Origin: Arthrobacter liuii
GTDB taxonomy: Bacteria; Actinomycetota; Actinomycetes; Actinomycetales; Micrococcaceae
DNA length: 64,000 nt
Assembly: GCF_014639275.1 (NCBI RefSeq)
Contig: NZ_BMFW01000005.1
Coordinates: forward strand, 1-64,000
Reading direction: 5' to 3'
In this document: positions 26,769 through 34,922 of the stretch, one piece after another
How positions within the stretch are numbered: position 1 is the first letter of the stretch
How the letters are laid out: every line of letters begins with the position of its first letter
Made by a program: the position numbers and the translations under genes
The notes under the pieces: generated by a model
The model's database searches: none
Told to the model about the DNA's origin: nothing
What the model saw: the letters and a program-made list of their open reading frames with translations, nothing else

Positions 26769-27194
26769 TTAGGGGGTGATGTACCGTGCCCAGTTCGCGG
26801 TGGCGATAGCCGACATGACGGTGCGCGTTTTGGCTGCGGCGGGGCCGAAGTAGGGGTAGGCGCCGGTGGGGGCGAGGCCGAGTTCGACGCGGCGGCCGTA
26901 TTTCATGGTTGGGCCGACCGTTGCTTCGTAAGCACCCATGCTCGTATGGTGCATGCCGTCCGCCATGATCGAGCGGCGCAGGTTGCCGGTGACGACGTTG
27001 GGCTTGTCGCCGCCGACGTGTGGTTGCCCTTTTTTGTGGGCGCCCTCAAAGTTCGCCATCGCCTCCTTGATCAGGAACGCGGAGGCTTCGGTCATGTTCG
27101 CTTTCGCGGCCTGATCAACACCTGCCCCGATCCGGACGAACGCGGCGGCTACATCCCCGAACCCGGACCATGAAACACTGGTGAACCCGGCCAT
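26769..27194 (-). CDS. HK97 gp10-like tail-completion protein
   Basis: 141 residues: an N-terminal helix with many Ala, then HVGGDKPNVVTGNLRRSIM, and MKYGRRVELGLAPTGAYPYF. The KYGRRVE... YPYF pattern is typical of HK97 gp10-type proteins. Its position between tail chaperones and tape measure, rather than among head-tail genes, is unusual. Confidence 0.6.
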   Translation of the reverse strand: MAGFTSVSWSGFGDVAAAFVRIGAGVDQAAKANMTEASAFLIKEAMANFEGAHKKGQPHVGGDKPNVVTGNLRRSIMADGMHHTSMGAYEATVGPTMKYGRRVELGLAPTGAYPYFGPAAAKTRTVMSAIATANWARYITP

Positions 27195-27202
27195 AGATGT
27201 CC

Positions 27203-27873
27203 TCAGCTAATCGTTGGTTCGGGCGCTGATTTTGCTTGCTGCCGGTTTTCGGCGGCAGTGTAGGCGTCCTGGATGCGGATCATCGCCTCGATGGTTTCGA
27301 GGTCCGTGTCAAGGTAGTCGGCGTGGGAACCACCAACGGCTTTCCGGTATTTGTATTCGCGGAGCCAGCCCGTCATTTTCGGGCCGAGCTCCACGGTTCC
27401 GCTTCCGGCTAGGGCGTCGGTGAGGCGCCGGATTCCCCAAAAGGGCTGCCCTTGTCCTCCAGTGTCGTTTCGGACGGTTCGAACTGTGCCTGTACCGGGG
27501 CCTGGGTGTTGATGGCTGTGGACAGGGCGTCGTATACGGGGGATGGGATGTCCTGCACTGCGTCGATGGTCTCGGGGCGTGGGATGTCGAGGGTCCATGA
27601 CTTCAGGTGTGTGTAAATGGATGCGTCCTGGATGCGGAAGAACAGGTTTGCTTCGTCCTCGGTGAGGTTCACGTCGGGCATCCCTGCGGTGGCGTCCGGG
27701 TTGGGTTTCACGGACCCGTCTGGGAGGTTGAGGGTACCTGCTGACTGCATTTTCTTGATCAATGGCGCGGCTTGGAGTGCGACTACCTGCACGGCGCGCT
27801 GCCTGCGGGGGGTGAGCTCGTCGGGGGTGAGGATTTCGGCGGTGCCGCCGGGGATGGTGACAGTGATCGACAT
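27203..27873 (-). CDS. Tail assembly chaperone G-T fusion made by -1 frameshifting
   Basis: Translation starts at ATG 27873 like the shorter G protein, slips back one base at CCCTTTT (27439-27445) and continues to the stop at 27203, giving about 223 residues. After the slip the frame reads WGIRRLTDALAGSG... and runs to PEPTIS. The extra T domain binds the tape measure in known siphophages. The two reading frames and the heptamer are seen; frameshifting itself is inferred. Confidence 0.8.
27409..27873 (-). CDS. Tail assembly chaperone G
   Basis: 154 residues from ATG 27873 with GGAG upstream. Sits directly before the tape measure block, the standard place for gpG. Acidic and Pro-rich at the end. 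Contains the slippery site near its 3' end, so most ribosomes make this form and a minority extend into G-T. Confidence 0.82.
   Translation of the reverse strand: MSITVTIPGGTAEILTPDELTPRRQRAVQVVALQAAPLIKKMQSAGTLNLPDGSVKPNPDATAGMPDVNLTEDEANLFFRIQDASIYTHLKSWTLDIPRPETIDAVQDIPSPVYDALSTAINTQAPVQAQFEPSETTLEDKGSPFGESGASPTP
27439..27445 (-). promoter_or_regulatory. Slippery heptamer CCCTTTT for -1 frameshift
   Basis: In the G frame the codons are CCT TTT, preceded by C. The pattern XXXYYYZ lets both tRNAs re-pair after slipping one base back, and the new frame is open. TGG GGA ATC CGG follows. A canonical site of the type used in lambda-like tail chaperones. Confidence 0.82.
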
Positions 27874-27943
27874 GGGGGGATACTCCAGGGGATTGGGGGT
27901 TGTGTCCGGCGTGGCGCAGACGGTAGACTCTTCGCATAAGGGA

Positions 27944-27973
27944 GGTGGCTTCAGTCTGCAAACTGGAGCCACC
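27944..27973. repeat. 12-bp inverted repeat in the leader of the chaperone gene
   Basis: GGTGGCTTCAGT (27944-27955) and ACTGGAGCCACC (27962-27973) pair with one G-U and a 6-nt loop. It sits about 70 bp before the G start, in a 190-bp stretch (27874-28059) with no gene but also palindromes TTAGCTAA and TTTACTAGTAAC. No T-run, so a structured leader rather than a terminator. Confidence 0.5.
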
Positions 27974-28059
27974 GGGGTTTAGCTAAGCCATTCCTTTACT
28001 AGTAACTTCGCAAGAGCTACTGCTACAGCCGCGACGACTCCACAGAGGCGCGGCTTCCA

Positions 28060-28093
28060 GAAAGACCCGCCGCGTAATGTGGCGGGTCTTTCT
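28060..28093 (-). terminator. Terminator after the major tail protein gene
   Basis: AGAAAGACCCGCC (28060-28072) and GGCGGGTCTTTCT (28081-28093) form a perfect 13-bp stem with an 8-nt loop immediately after the major tail protein stop. It should lower transcription into the chaperones, a common way of keeping the major tail protein abundant. Confidence 0.8.
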
Positions 28094-28108
28094 GTTTGCG
28101 GGTTTTGC

Positions 28109-29395
28109 TTAGTAGGCGGTCGAGCTCGTTGTGGAGAGGATCGCCTGGATGGGCGAGAGGTTGCCGTCCAGGGCGTCGGTGGCGTTGGCGATGGCCTCGA
28201 AGTTGGATGAAATGGTCATCCAGCCGCTGCTCGCGGGTGCCGGGTCGGCGGTTTCGTAGGCGATCTTGGAACACTGCAGGGTCAGCGGGTGAGCGCCGTC
28301 ATTCTGTGGGTTGATGGACACGGCAAGCGTCGGCTGCCCGTTGGTAAGCAGGTTCGTCAGGTCGTTGTCTGCGGTTCCTTGGAAAATTGCCCCGAGCGTA
28401 CCGGTGACAGTGACTTCGCCCGCATAGATTGCAAGCGGTGACTGAGTGCCATTGAGGACCGGGATGGCCTTGCTGCCGCGCTTGATCGTGATCGAAGCGT
28501 CCGAGTACTTGCCCAGTGACGCGCCGCCGACCTTGATGTTCGCCGTGAACGGGGGCATTGGCGGGACGACGGAGGGAGTATTCGCGGGAGCGTTGATCGT
28601 TGTTGACGGCATGCCCAGCCATGAGATGTCCATGGAGGGGAGTTCGTTGGCTTTGATGCCGATCTTCAATGAGGCGATGACAAGGCCGGGGATCTGCTTG
28701 ACCTTAGTGTCGGCCATGTAAAGGAATCCGGTGTATGACGGGGGTGTGCCGACGTTCAGTACGGACGTTTTGTGGAGGCTGGCGGCAGTCGTGGGCGGGG
28801 TTCCTGCGGTGCCTGCGGCGCCGGTGTCGGTGTAGGTGGTGACGGTTCCCACCGATGCTACGAGGATGTTTTCGGCGCCTGCTGCGGTGCCGCGGTAGAT
28901 GTTGTAACCAGAGGCTCCGGTTACTGCGGTCCATGAGAGCGGCTGGGATGACGTGGAACCAGTGAGTGTGGCGGTGACTTCGTTGGAGCCGACGCCTTCG
29001 CCGCCAGTGGCCGTTGCGGTGATCTTCCAGTAGGTCGCGCCGGCGGGGAGCGTGCCGCCCGTGGTTGCCGTCGCGCCGAGGGTCAGGGTGGGTGCGGTGA
29101 GTGTCACTACGGTGTCCGCGACGCCCAAGGTGGCGAGCATGTGGGGGAACAGTGAGTCGGGGTACAGCATGGTCTTGTAGCTGAAGTCCGTGTAGGCCAT
29201 ACCCTGAGCCTGGTTGAACGTGGTGGACATCATGCCGCGGAGGGCTTTGTCCTTGAGTGGGGTTACCTTGTGCGCCCACTTGGGGGAGTCCACGGGAATC
29301 CACATGGTGGGGGCTGCGGCGGGGGTTCCGTAGGTCGTTTCTTTAGCGAGCCCGAGCCACTGAAGGTTGCCCGGCAGGTACGTTGTAGGTGCCAT
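28109..29395 (-). CDS. Major tail protein with inserted FN3/Ig-like domain
   Basis: 428 residues, with GGAG upstream. N-terminal WLGLAKETTYGTPAAAPTMW is the typical opening of tail-tube proteins; the FN3-like insert spans about residues 95-215 (WTAVTGASGYNIYRGTAAGA) and is nearly identical over part of its length to one in the 21690-22691 fibre protein. C-terminal half returns to tail-tube sequence. Gene is followed by a strong terminator. Confidence 0.85.
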   Translation of the reverse strand: MAPTTYLPGNLQWLGLAKETTYGTPAAAPTMWIPVDSPKWAHKVTPLKDKALRGMMSTTFNQAQGMAYTDFSYKTMLYPDSLFPHMLATLGVADTVVTLTAPTLTLGATATTGGTLPAGATYWKITATATGGEGVGSNEVTATLTGSTSSQPLSWTAVTGASGYNIYRGTAAGAENILVASVGTVTTYTDTGAAGTAGTPPTTAASLHKTSVLNVGTPPSYTGFLYMADTKVKQIPGLVIASLKIGIKANELPSMDISWLGMPSTTINAPANTPSVVPPMPPFTANIKVGGASLGKYSDASITIKRGSKAIPVLNGTQSPLAIYAGEVTVTGTLGAIFQGTADNDLTNLLTNGQPTLAVSINPQNDGAHPLTLQCSKIAYETADPAPASSGWMTISSNFEAIANATDALDGNLSPIQAILSTTSSTAY

Positions 29396-29407
29396 TGGCG
29401 GCTACTC

Positions 29408-29764
29408 CTAGTTGGTTGTGGCCGGGGCGGGTGCGCCTTCGGCGGTCGTGGTGTCGGGGGCGGGTTCAGCGGCGGGTGCCGGGTCAACCGGGGCGGGGAT
29501 CGGGGTGGCTTCGGTCGGAGCGGGGGCGGGATTTGCCTGCGCCCATGCCTCGTCCTCCGGAGAAAGCCCGCGGGAATCAGACGTCTCTTCGAGTTCCGGG
29601 TGGAGGTAGGGTTCGTCCGTGTGCACGTGGTCGCCGTGGGCGGCCTCAACCGTGGACCCGTAGGGCGGGGCGTCCCCGTCGGCGGGGGTCAGGAGGGCGT
29701 TCACGCCCTGGGAAAGACCGGCCAGTACCCGCGGGTAAGCTCCGGTGAAGAGGTAGTCAGACAT
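29408..29764 (-). CDS. Acidic Pro/Ala-tailed protein next to major tail gene
   Basis: 118 residues, GGAGAA before ATG 29764. Short N-terminal part (MSDYLFTGAYPRVLAGLSQG) then DEPYLHPELEE and a low-complexity Ala/Pro/Thr tail. Not recognised. Position between connector and tail-tube genes suggests a minor virion or assembly protein. Confidence 0.6.
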   Translation of the reverse strand: MSDYLFTGAYPRVLAGLSQGVNALLTPADGDAPPYGSTVEAAHGDHVHTDEPYLHPELEETSDSRGLSPEDEAWAQANPAPAPTEATPIPAPVDPAPAAEPAPDTTTAEGAPAPATTN

Positions 29765-29775
29765 GGGCGGTTCTC

Positions 29776-30312
29776 CTAGAACATGGACAGGTAGGACGCG
29801 GACGAAATGGGGGCGGCCTTGGGTTTGGGTGGGCGGACGTGGCCGCGGTGGTGCGTTGTTTTCCGGCCGTGGAAGCGGCGGTGCTGGCCGGGTTTGACGT
29901 GGCGGCCGTGGAACTTGCGGCCGTGGAACTTGCGGTGCAGGCCCGCCCTCATGTGCCGCTTGTGCAGGCTGTGGCGTTTGTGCTTGAGGTGCCGGTGGAG
30001 GCCCTTGCGGACGTGGCTTTTATGGATGGCGTGGCGGTGGTGGAAGGCGCGGTGCCCGTGGCGTCCCTTGCGGATGCGGTGGGCGGCGTGGCCGCGTGCG
30101 GAGCGTCCCCGGAAGGTGCGGTGCCTGCCCGTCTTTGAGGCGTGGCGGACGCCGGGGCGGCGGTGATGCAAGGGCTTGGCGGTGCCGCCTCTGACGCCTG
30201 CGTAGCGGCGGTGGTGGTGTTTGTGGACCTGCACCCGGCGGCGTGCCTTGAGGTGGGTTACTGCCCGCCCGGTGCGGCCGCGTCGGGCCATTCGGGAGCG
30301 GATCGTGGCCAT
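29776..30312 (-). CDS. Extremely basic His/Arg/Lys-rich protein
   Basis: 178 residues from ATG 30312, which overlaps the upstream stop (TAATG) and so is coupled. My hand count gives about 38 Arg, 33 His and 16 Lys, near half of the protein, and no Asp or Glu. It contains short motifs such as KFHGRKFHGRHV and RRFHGRK. Codon use is GC-rich at third positions like its neighbours and no other frame covers this stretch, so I think it is a real gene. It could bind packaged DNA, a polyanion or metal; nothing I recognise fits it. Confidence 0.7.
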   Translation of the reverse strand: MATIRSRMARRGRTGRAVTHLKARRRVQVHKHHHRRYAGVRGGTAKPLHHRRPGVRHASKTGRHRTFRGRSARGHAAHRIRKGRHGHRAFHHRHAIHKSHVRKGLHRHLKHKRHSLHKRHMRAGLHRKFHGRKFHGRHVKPGQHRRFHGRKTTHHRGHVRPPKPKAAPISSASYLSMF

Positions 30313-30806
30313 TAGGCGGGGACGATCTCGGTGACCTTGAACTCGACCCGGACCCAGTTGCGGACCTTGCCGCCGCCGTGGTCCCAGTGGGGCAGGTCCT
30401 GGCTGATCTGGATGCCCTGGTCCTGATTGCCTGCCTCGAAGACGATGGTGCCGTCGGTGTTCGCGGCCCGGTTGGAGCGGATGCGGGTGACGACGGCGTC
30501 GAGCAGGGAGTCGAGCCCGTCCACCCACACGTCTTTACTGGCGACGGTGGAGGGGATGACGTACTGGTAGAGCAGGACGAGGGAGGCAGTGTAGTCGATC
30601 TGCTTGAGGCCGCCATGCTCACCGCCCAAAGCGATGCGCGACTCAGACGAGTGGTCGAGGTGGAGGAAACCCGGGGTGCCGGGCAGGCTGTTCGTCTGCC
30701 AGTTGTCCCCGGTCATCTCCCACGGCGCGTCCTTGTATAGGGTGGTGATGCCGGGGGTTCCGGTGAGGAAGGTCTGCAGCGCGGCGCGGACTGTGGCGCG
30801 TCCCAT
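30312..30806 (-). CDS. Head-tail joining protein, tail-terminator-like
   Basis: 164 residues. Pattern RAALQTFLTGTPGITTLYKDAP at the N-terminus and a later beta domain (SLVLLYQYVIPSTVASKDVW) resemble lambda gpU-type or connector proteins. It follows the adaptor gene. The call is by position and fold impression. Confidence 0.6.
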   Translation of the reverse strand: MGRATVRAALQTFLTGTPGITTLYKDAPWEMTGDNWQTNSLPGTPGFLHLDHSSESRIALGGEHGGLKQIDYTASLVLLYQYVIPSTVASKDVWVDGLDSLLDAVVTRIRSNRAANTDGTIVFEAGNQDQGIQISQDLPHWDHGGGKVRNWVRVEFKVTEIVPA

Positions 30807-30878
30807 GGTGATCCTTCGGTTGTGGAGGGTGCCCCGTCACGTATCCCCACATGAGGGGGCACCCGGAATGGGGGGCCG

Positions 30879-31805
30879 CTAGGCGGAGCGGACGTAATCG
30901 GAGAGCAGGTACTCGGCCATCTCCATGTCGGAGGTGACGCCCGATTCGACGCCCTGGACGTGGTCGGGCTGGGAGGTGGTGGAGGCGATCACGATGGACT
31001 CGGAGCCGCGGGTCTTGATTAGCGACTTGGCGATGAGGATGACGGCCTGCTTGATTTCCTGCGGCATGTTCGTCACGGTGTCCCCGGCGGCGTAGGTGCC
31101 GATGATGGGGGAGACGGGTACGAGGGCGTTGGTCGCCGTGTTCGAGGGGGTGTAGGACGGGTCGACGGTGACAACCTCAGAGTTGTTCGTGTTCACGAGG
31201 TTGACCTGCTGGCCGGGCATGATCCCGAGGGTGCTGGTGACGGTGATCGAGGTCTGGCCGGGGGACGCGCCCGCGTAGAGGGTGGTATTGACCCAGCCGT
31301 TGACGTACTGGACCGACGCGAACCGTTGACCCGAGAAGCGGGACCCGAACGGGCTGTTGCCGCCGAGGGGGATGGTCGCGGACTTCTTGCTGATCCACAC
31401 GTTGGACAGGTCAGTGACGGTGGCCATGGTCGAGGGGGTGGCGCCGATACTGGCACCGGCGACGGCGACGAGGGGGGTGAAGTCCAGCGGGACGCGGAGG
31501 ACGGGCCCAAGGTTCGGGTCGTTCCGGACCCGGTAGAATCCGGCCTGCGTGTCGAGGGTCGCGCCGAGGATCTTGCGGCAGATCTTGTCCGCCACGCCAC
31601 TGGCGCGCTGGAGCTGCATCACGAGCGCCGCGGCCTGATGCGCCTGGTTGCTGTCTCCCGGGATGAGCTGGGAGACGTCCATGCCGGTCGGGGCGGCCTT
31701 GAACTCTGCGGGGGTCACGTAAATGGACCGGGTCGCGTAGGTCGTCACGTTGGGCGCCGGGATGACGGTGCTGGGCGGCACGTTCTGGGTGTAGACGACA
31801 GCCAA
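30879..31805 (-). CDS. Head-tail adaptor protein
   Basis: 308 residues from TTG 31805 with GAGGAG upstream. Helical N-terminal half (AALVMQLQRASGVADKICRKI) plus a beta insert (TTLYAGASPGQTSITVTSTL) and C-terminal helices (IKQAVILIAKSLIKTRGS). The helix-rich ends match gp6-type connector subunits that cap the portal. Sits between capsid and terminator-like genes. Confidence 0.65.
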   Translation of the reverse strand: MAVVYTQNVPPSTVIPAPNVTTYATRSIYVTPAEFKAAPTGMDVSQLIPGDSNQAHQAAALVMQLQRASGVADKICRKILGATLDTQAGFYRVRNDPNLGPVLRVPLDFTPLVAVAGASIGATPSTMATVTDLSNVWISKKSATIPLGGNSPFGSRFSGQRFASVQYVNGWVNTTLYAGASPGQTSITVTSTLGIMPGQQVNLVNTNNSEVVTVDPSYTPSNTATNALVPVSPIIGTYAAGDTVTNMPQEIKQAVILIAKSLIKTRGSESIVIASTTSQPDHVQGVESGVTSDMEMAEYLLSDYVRSA

Positions 31806-31831
31806 CGGGGCTCCTCAAAAAGTTAGGGGGC

Positions 31832-31868
31832 GGTGCCGCCAGCATCCAAAGCGGACACTGGCGGCACC
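31832..31868. repeat. 11-bp inverted repeat downstream of the capsid gene
   Basis: GGTGCCGCCAG (31832-31842) and CTGGCGGCACC (31858-31868) form a perfect stem with a 15-nt loop right after the capsid stop. There is no adjacent T-run, so it may protect the 3' end of a processed capsid mRNA or be a weak terminator. Confidence 0.6.
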
Positions 31869-31878
31869 AATTCAGGGC

Positions 31879-33336
31879 CTAGTTGGCGCTGATGTTGGAA
31901 AGGATCGCGCAGCCGACCGGAGCCTTATTGATGAGGGCGGAGGTCGAGAAGACTTCACCGTCCTCACGGGGGCCGCCACCGGCGACGTTCGCGTTACGGC
32001 TCGTCGCGTAGCGGTAGTCGGCGACGTCGTCAAGCTGACGCATCTCGAACACGTTGGAGATGTTCGCACCAGCGAACGGTGCGCCCGAGTCGGACACGGC
32101 GATCAGCGTGCCCGGGGTCAGGTGCGGCATCACAACGAGGGGAACCGGGATACCACCGGCAGCCTTGTTGATGTAGTGGCCGATGAAGCCACCGGCGGTG
32201 ATGTTGTTCCGGCCGGTGTCGCCCGGGGCGAGGAACGTCGTTCCGCCGCCAGCGGTGGAGAGCAGCAGCTTGGAGATGCTGTTCGCTTCCTGCGAGGAGA
32301 TCAGGTAGCGCGTCGGGGATGCCTGGATGTTGTTGAACAGGGCCGAGTTCAGGGCGTCGAGCTCGTTGATGGACTGGCCCGAGGACGTGAACGCTGCACC
32401 GTCGAGGGACTGGATGGTCGCGCCCGAGGAGGAGCCGTTACCCTTGGTGACGAGGCCCGTGGCGCCGCCGGTGGCGTAGTCGCCGGCGAGGGTGGCGAGC
32501 AGACCGTTGAAGTCCGTGGCCTTCGCCGAGGAGTCCGAGGTCGGCACGGCGGTCGGGGCGACACCGTAGATACCGGGGATGTTCGGGACGGGCTGGTTCG
32601 CGGTCGGGATCGCGGTGATGCTGACCTTGTTCACGGTCGTGGTGGTGTAGTAGAAGCCGCCGACGTACCAGTCGTAGGCGACAGCACCGGCGACGGCGGT
32701 CACGGAAGCGGAGGCGGAGTTCGTGGCGCCGGTACCCGTGGTCACGGTGCCCTGCGCCGAAGCAATGGTCGAGCCGCCGTAGTTGAAGTTGGAGCCGGTG
32801 CGGGCTGCGACCTTGACGTTCACGGCCGTGGTGGCGGCGATGGTGCCGCCCGTGGTGGACGTGGTCACGGTCGGGGTGCCCGGGGTCTGCAGCGCGAAGA
32901 CCTGGCCGCCGAGGAGCTTACGCTCGGCACCGATCTTGTACTGGTTCATCGCGTTCATCACGGCGATGGCGTGAGCGTCGGCGTAACCCTTGGCGAAGTT
33001 GATCGCGTCGCGGGTCACGGTGTAGCCGTAACCGATCTTGCCGTAGGGTGCGGACACGTCGAACTCGTTCAGCAGTGCCAGCGGGGCGCTGTAGTCGAAC
33101 GCGGTGCCCGGGTCGGCCTGCAGGTTGTTGATGTTCGTCAGCACACGCCACTGGGCGTACTTGGCGCCTTCGGGGGCGGCTTTCTTCGCAACGGAGTCGA
33201 AGAACGGGGTGTTGACGGGGATGTTCGATACGAGGTCGGACAGGTCAACACCGACGATGCCGGTACCGGAGGTGACGCCGGCGGTCTGCGCCTTGATCAG
33301 GTTGAGGGTTTCGAGAGACTTCTCGTCGTAGTTCAC
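31879..33336 (-). CDS. Major capsid protein (HK97 fold) with Ig/FN3-like insert
   Basis: 485 residues from GTG 33336, chosen because GAAAGG lies 7 nt upstream; TTG 33369 would add 11 residues. N-terminal arm contains TAGVTSGTGIVGVD, then TPFFDSVAKKAAPEGAKYAQW and VTRDAINFAKGYADAHA. An inserted beta module (about residues 155-260, GTPTVTTSTTGG... YDWYVGGFYYT) breaks the HK97-like region, and RYATSRNANVAGGGPREDGE lies near the C-terminus. Follows scaffold and protease genes. Confidence 0.85.
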   Translation of the reverse strand: MNYDEKSLETLNLIKAQTAGVTSGTGIVGVDLSDLVSNIPVNTPFFDSVAKKAAPEGAKYAQWRVLTNINNLQADPGTAFDYSAPLALLNEFDVSAPYGKIGYGYTVTRDAINFAKGYADAHAIAVMNAMNQYKIGAERKLLGGQVFALQTPGTPTVTTSTTGGTIAATTAVNVKVAARTGSNFNYGGSTIASAQGTVTTGTGATNSASASVTAVAGAVAYDWYVGGFYYTTTTVNKVSITAIPTANQPVPNIPGIYGVAPTAVPTSDSSAKATDFNGLLATLAGDYATGGATGLVTKGNGSSSGATIQSLDGAAFTSSGQSINELDALNSALFNNIQASPTRYLISSQEANSISKLLLSTAGGGTTFLAPGDTGRNNITAGGFIGHYINKAAGGIPVPLVVMPHLTPGTLIAVSDSGAPFAGANISNVFEMRQLDDVADYRYATSRNANVAGGGPREDGEVFSTSALINKAPVGCAILSNISAN

Positions 33337-33412
33337 AGGGGAACCTTTCGGATGTTTTGGGGTCGCCAAAGGAGCCCCGTGTCAGGCGGGGCTTGGCGGT
33401 TGGGGCGTGGGG

Positions 33413-34525
33413 TTAGTTCTGGAAGCGGTTCTTGATGGACTCGAACGCGTATGCCTGCTGGGCGTTGGCGATAGCGGTCGGGTCGCCCGATTCCTTGGCG
33501 ATTTCGACGGACTTTGCCAGGGTGGCGAGTTCGTCGGTGTCGGCGCTGCGCTTGGCAACTCCGGCGGTTCCGGTGGCCCCGTTGAGCTTGGGGCTGTTCC
33601 GGTCGTCAGGTTCACGCCCGATTGTTTCGACGCGCTCCTTCAGCAGTTCGTAGCTCTTGGCAAGGTCGTCGTAGGCGGCGACCTTCTCCGCCAGGGGCGC
33701 GAAATACTCTTTGAGCAGTGCGGCAACATCAGGTGCCTGTGTGACGGGTTCCGCAGATTTCTCCACGGGGGTTTGGATGGTTTCGGTGCCGGGGATGAGG
33801 GCTTCGTCGTCGGCGAGGGATTCGGTGGGTGCGCCGTCGTCGGGCTGCACCTCGTCCGTGGGCTCTTCGGCGGCGGCTTCGAGTTCACCGGCTTCTTCGG
33901 CGTCCGCTTCGGAGGTTTCCTCTTCGGCGGCGGCGGACGCGACGGGGGTGAGGGAGTTGGGCTTGACGAATCCGACGAGCTGGCCCGTGTTGTCGTAGAC
34001 GGGCATGACAGCGTCAGCCTTTTCGACCGACTCGGCGGCGGCTTCGCGGAGAACGTCGATGCCTTCGGCTCCAGCCTCTCCAGCCTTTGCTACAGCATCA
34101 AGCTTGGCGACGACGTCATTAATGGACGCGCCTTCGTTGATTTCGGCGTCGTTCTTCTCGACGGGGGTTTCTGTGGTTTCTTCGGCCACGGGGGTTTCCT
34201 TTTCTACGGGGGCCTTTTCCGGGGCCGGGAGGGATGCAAGGACTTTCTGGATCGCGTCGGCTGCGTTGCGCAGCGCGGCCTCATTCGCGGAGGACAGGGC
34301 GCGCCCGGCTTTCAGGACTTCGGCGAGTTCACTGAAGGGCTCCGGGGCGGTGTCCGCGTCGGCTTCCTTGATGAGTTCGCGGACCATGTCCGCGGGGATC
34401 AGCGCGGAAGACTCGGCGGAGGATTTGGCGAGGATGAACCGGTGGCCGTTTGCTGCTTTTCCAACAAGGTCGACGCGGTCGATGTTCACGTCCACCAGTT
34501 CGGACATGTCGTCAGGGATGGGCAT
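33413..34525 (-). CDS. Scaffold-like protein with XkdF-type N-terminus
   Basis: 370 residues. The first 35 residues (VDVNIDRVDLVGKAANGHRF) match the segment that follows the protease domain in XkdF-like proteins. The rest is acidic, Ala/Glu-rich and helical (residues 100-300), with a C-terminal helix block ending FESIKNRFQN, as scaffolds have. Just upstream of capsid, 6 bp after the protease gene. Confidence 0.75.
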   Translation of the reverse strand: MPIPDDMSELVDVNIDRVDLVGKAANGHRFILAKSSAESSALIPADMVRELIKEADADTAPEPFSELAEVLKAGRALSSANEAALRNAADAIQKVLASLPAPEKAPVEKETPVAEETTETPVEKNDAEINEGASINDVVAKLDAVAKAGEAGAEGIDVLREAAAESVEKADAVMPVYDNTGQLVGFVKPNSLTPVASAAAEEETSEADAEEAGELEAAAEEPTDEVQPDDGAPTESLADDEALIPGTETIQTPVEKSAEPVTQAPDVAALLKEYFAPLAEKVAAYDDLAKSYELLKERVETIGREPDDRNSPKLNGATGTAGVAKRSADTDELATLAKSVEIAKESGDPTAIANAQQAYAFESIKNRFQN

Positions 34526-34531
34526 GAGGGA

Positions 34532-34918
34532 TCAACTTTCGGTCAGGATTGAGGGTTTGCGGCGTTTGGCGGTCCCCTGCGGGGAGTAGCCGGTGAACTC
34601 GCCTTTCTCGTACCGCTCCCATGTGGGCTCATCGAGAACGGAGCCGATCAGCCAGTCGCCGGACTTGACGATGACGCCGTCGCCGAGGTCCCAGTCGGGT
34701 CCCCGATAGATGTATGACTCGACGGTGTCGGCGTGGCCTTCGGTGCCGTCGGCGTGGTGCAGGCCGATGGAGCGGGAGGACTTGTTGAACGCCCACGCGG
34801 CCTTCTCAAGCTCTTCGGGGGTGAAGTAGTCCCGGGAACCGTCCGCGCCAGTAGCGATCCGGGGGTCCGGGCCCGCCTGATACGCGATGCCGAGGACGTA
34901 GCGTTGGGGTCGTTCCAT
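34532..34918 (-). CDS. XkdF-like prohead serine protease
   Basis: 128 residues from ATG 34918. LGIAYQAGPDP, RSIGLHHADGTEGHADTVES, DWLIGSVLDEPTWERYEKG and TGYSPQGTAKRR match XkdF-type capsid maturation proteases, with His in the HHADG motif and Ser in GYSPQG as likely catalytic residues. Usually fused to more C-terminal sequence; here that part is a separate gene. Predicted to trim capsid and scaffold during head maturation. Confidence 0.75.
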   Translation of the reverse strand: MERPQRYVLGIAYQAGPDPRIATGADGSRDYFTPEELEKAAWAFNKSSRSIGLHHADGTEGHADTVESYIYRGPDWDLGDGVIVKSGDWLIGSVLDEPTWERYEKGEFTGYSPQGTAKRRKPSILTES

Positions 34919-34922
34919 GGCG

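Noticed and set aside
27944..27973. tRNA-like fold in the chaperone leader
   Set aside because: The central stem has a 6-nt loop and no TTCGA-type T-arm, so it is a simple hairpin.
32122..33435. 437-codon plus-strand ORF opposite the capsid gene
   Set aside because: Gly/Arg-rich translation with no domain; it is the antisense of a well supported capsid gene and arises from GC-rich third positions.
33407..34552. 381-codon plus-strand ORF opposite the scaffold gene
   Set aside because: Gly/Phe/Val-rich antisense of an acidic protein; rejected as a shadow.
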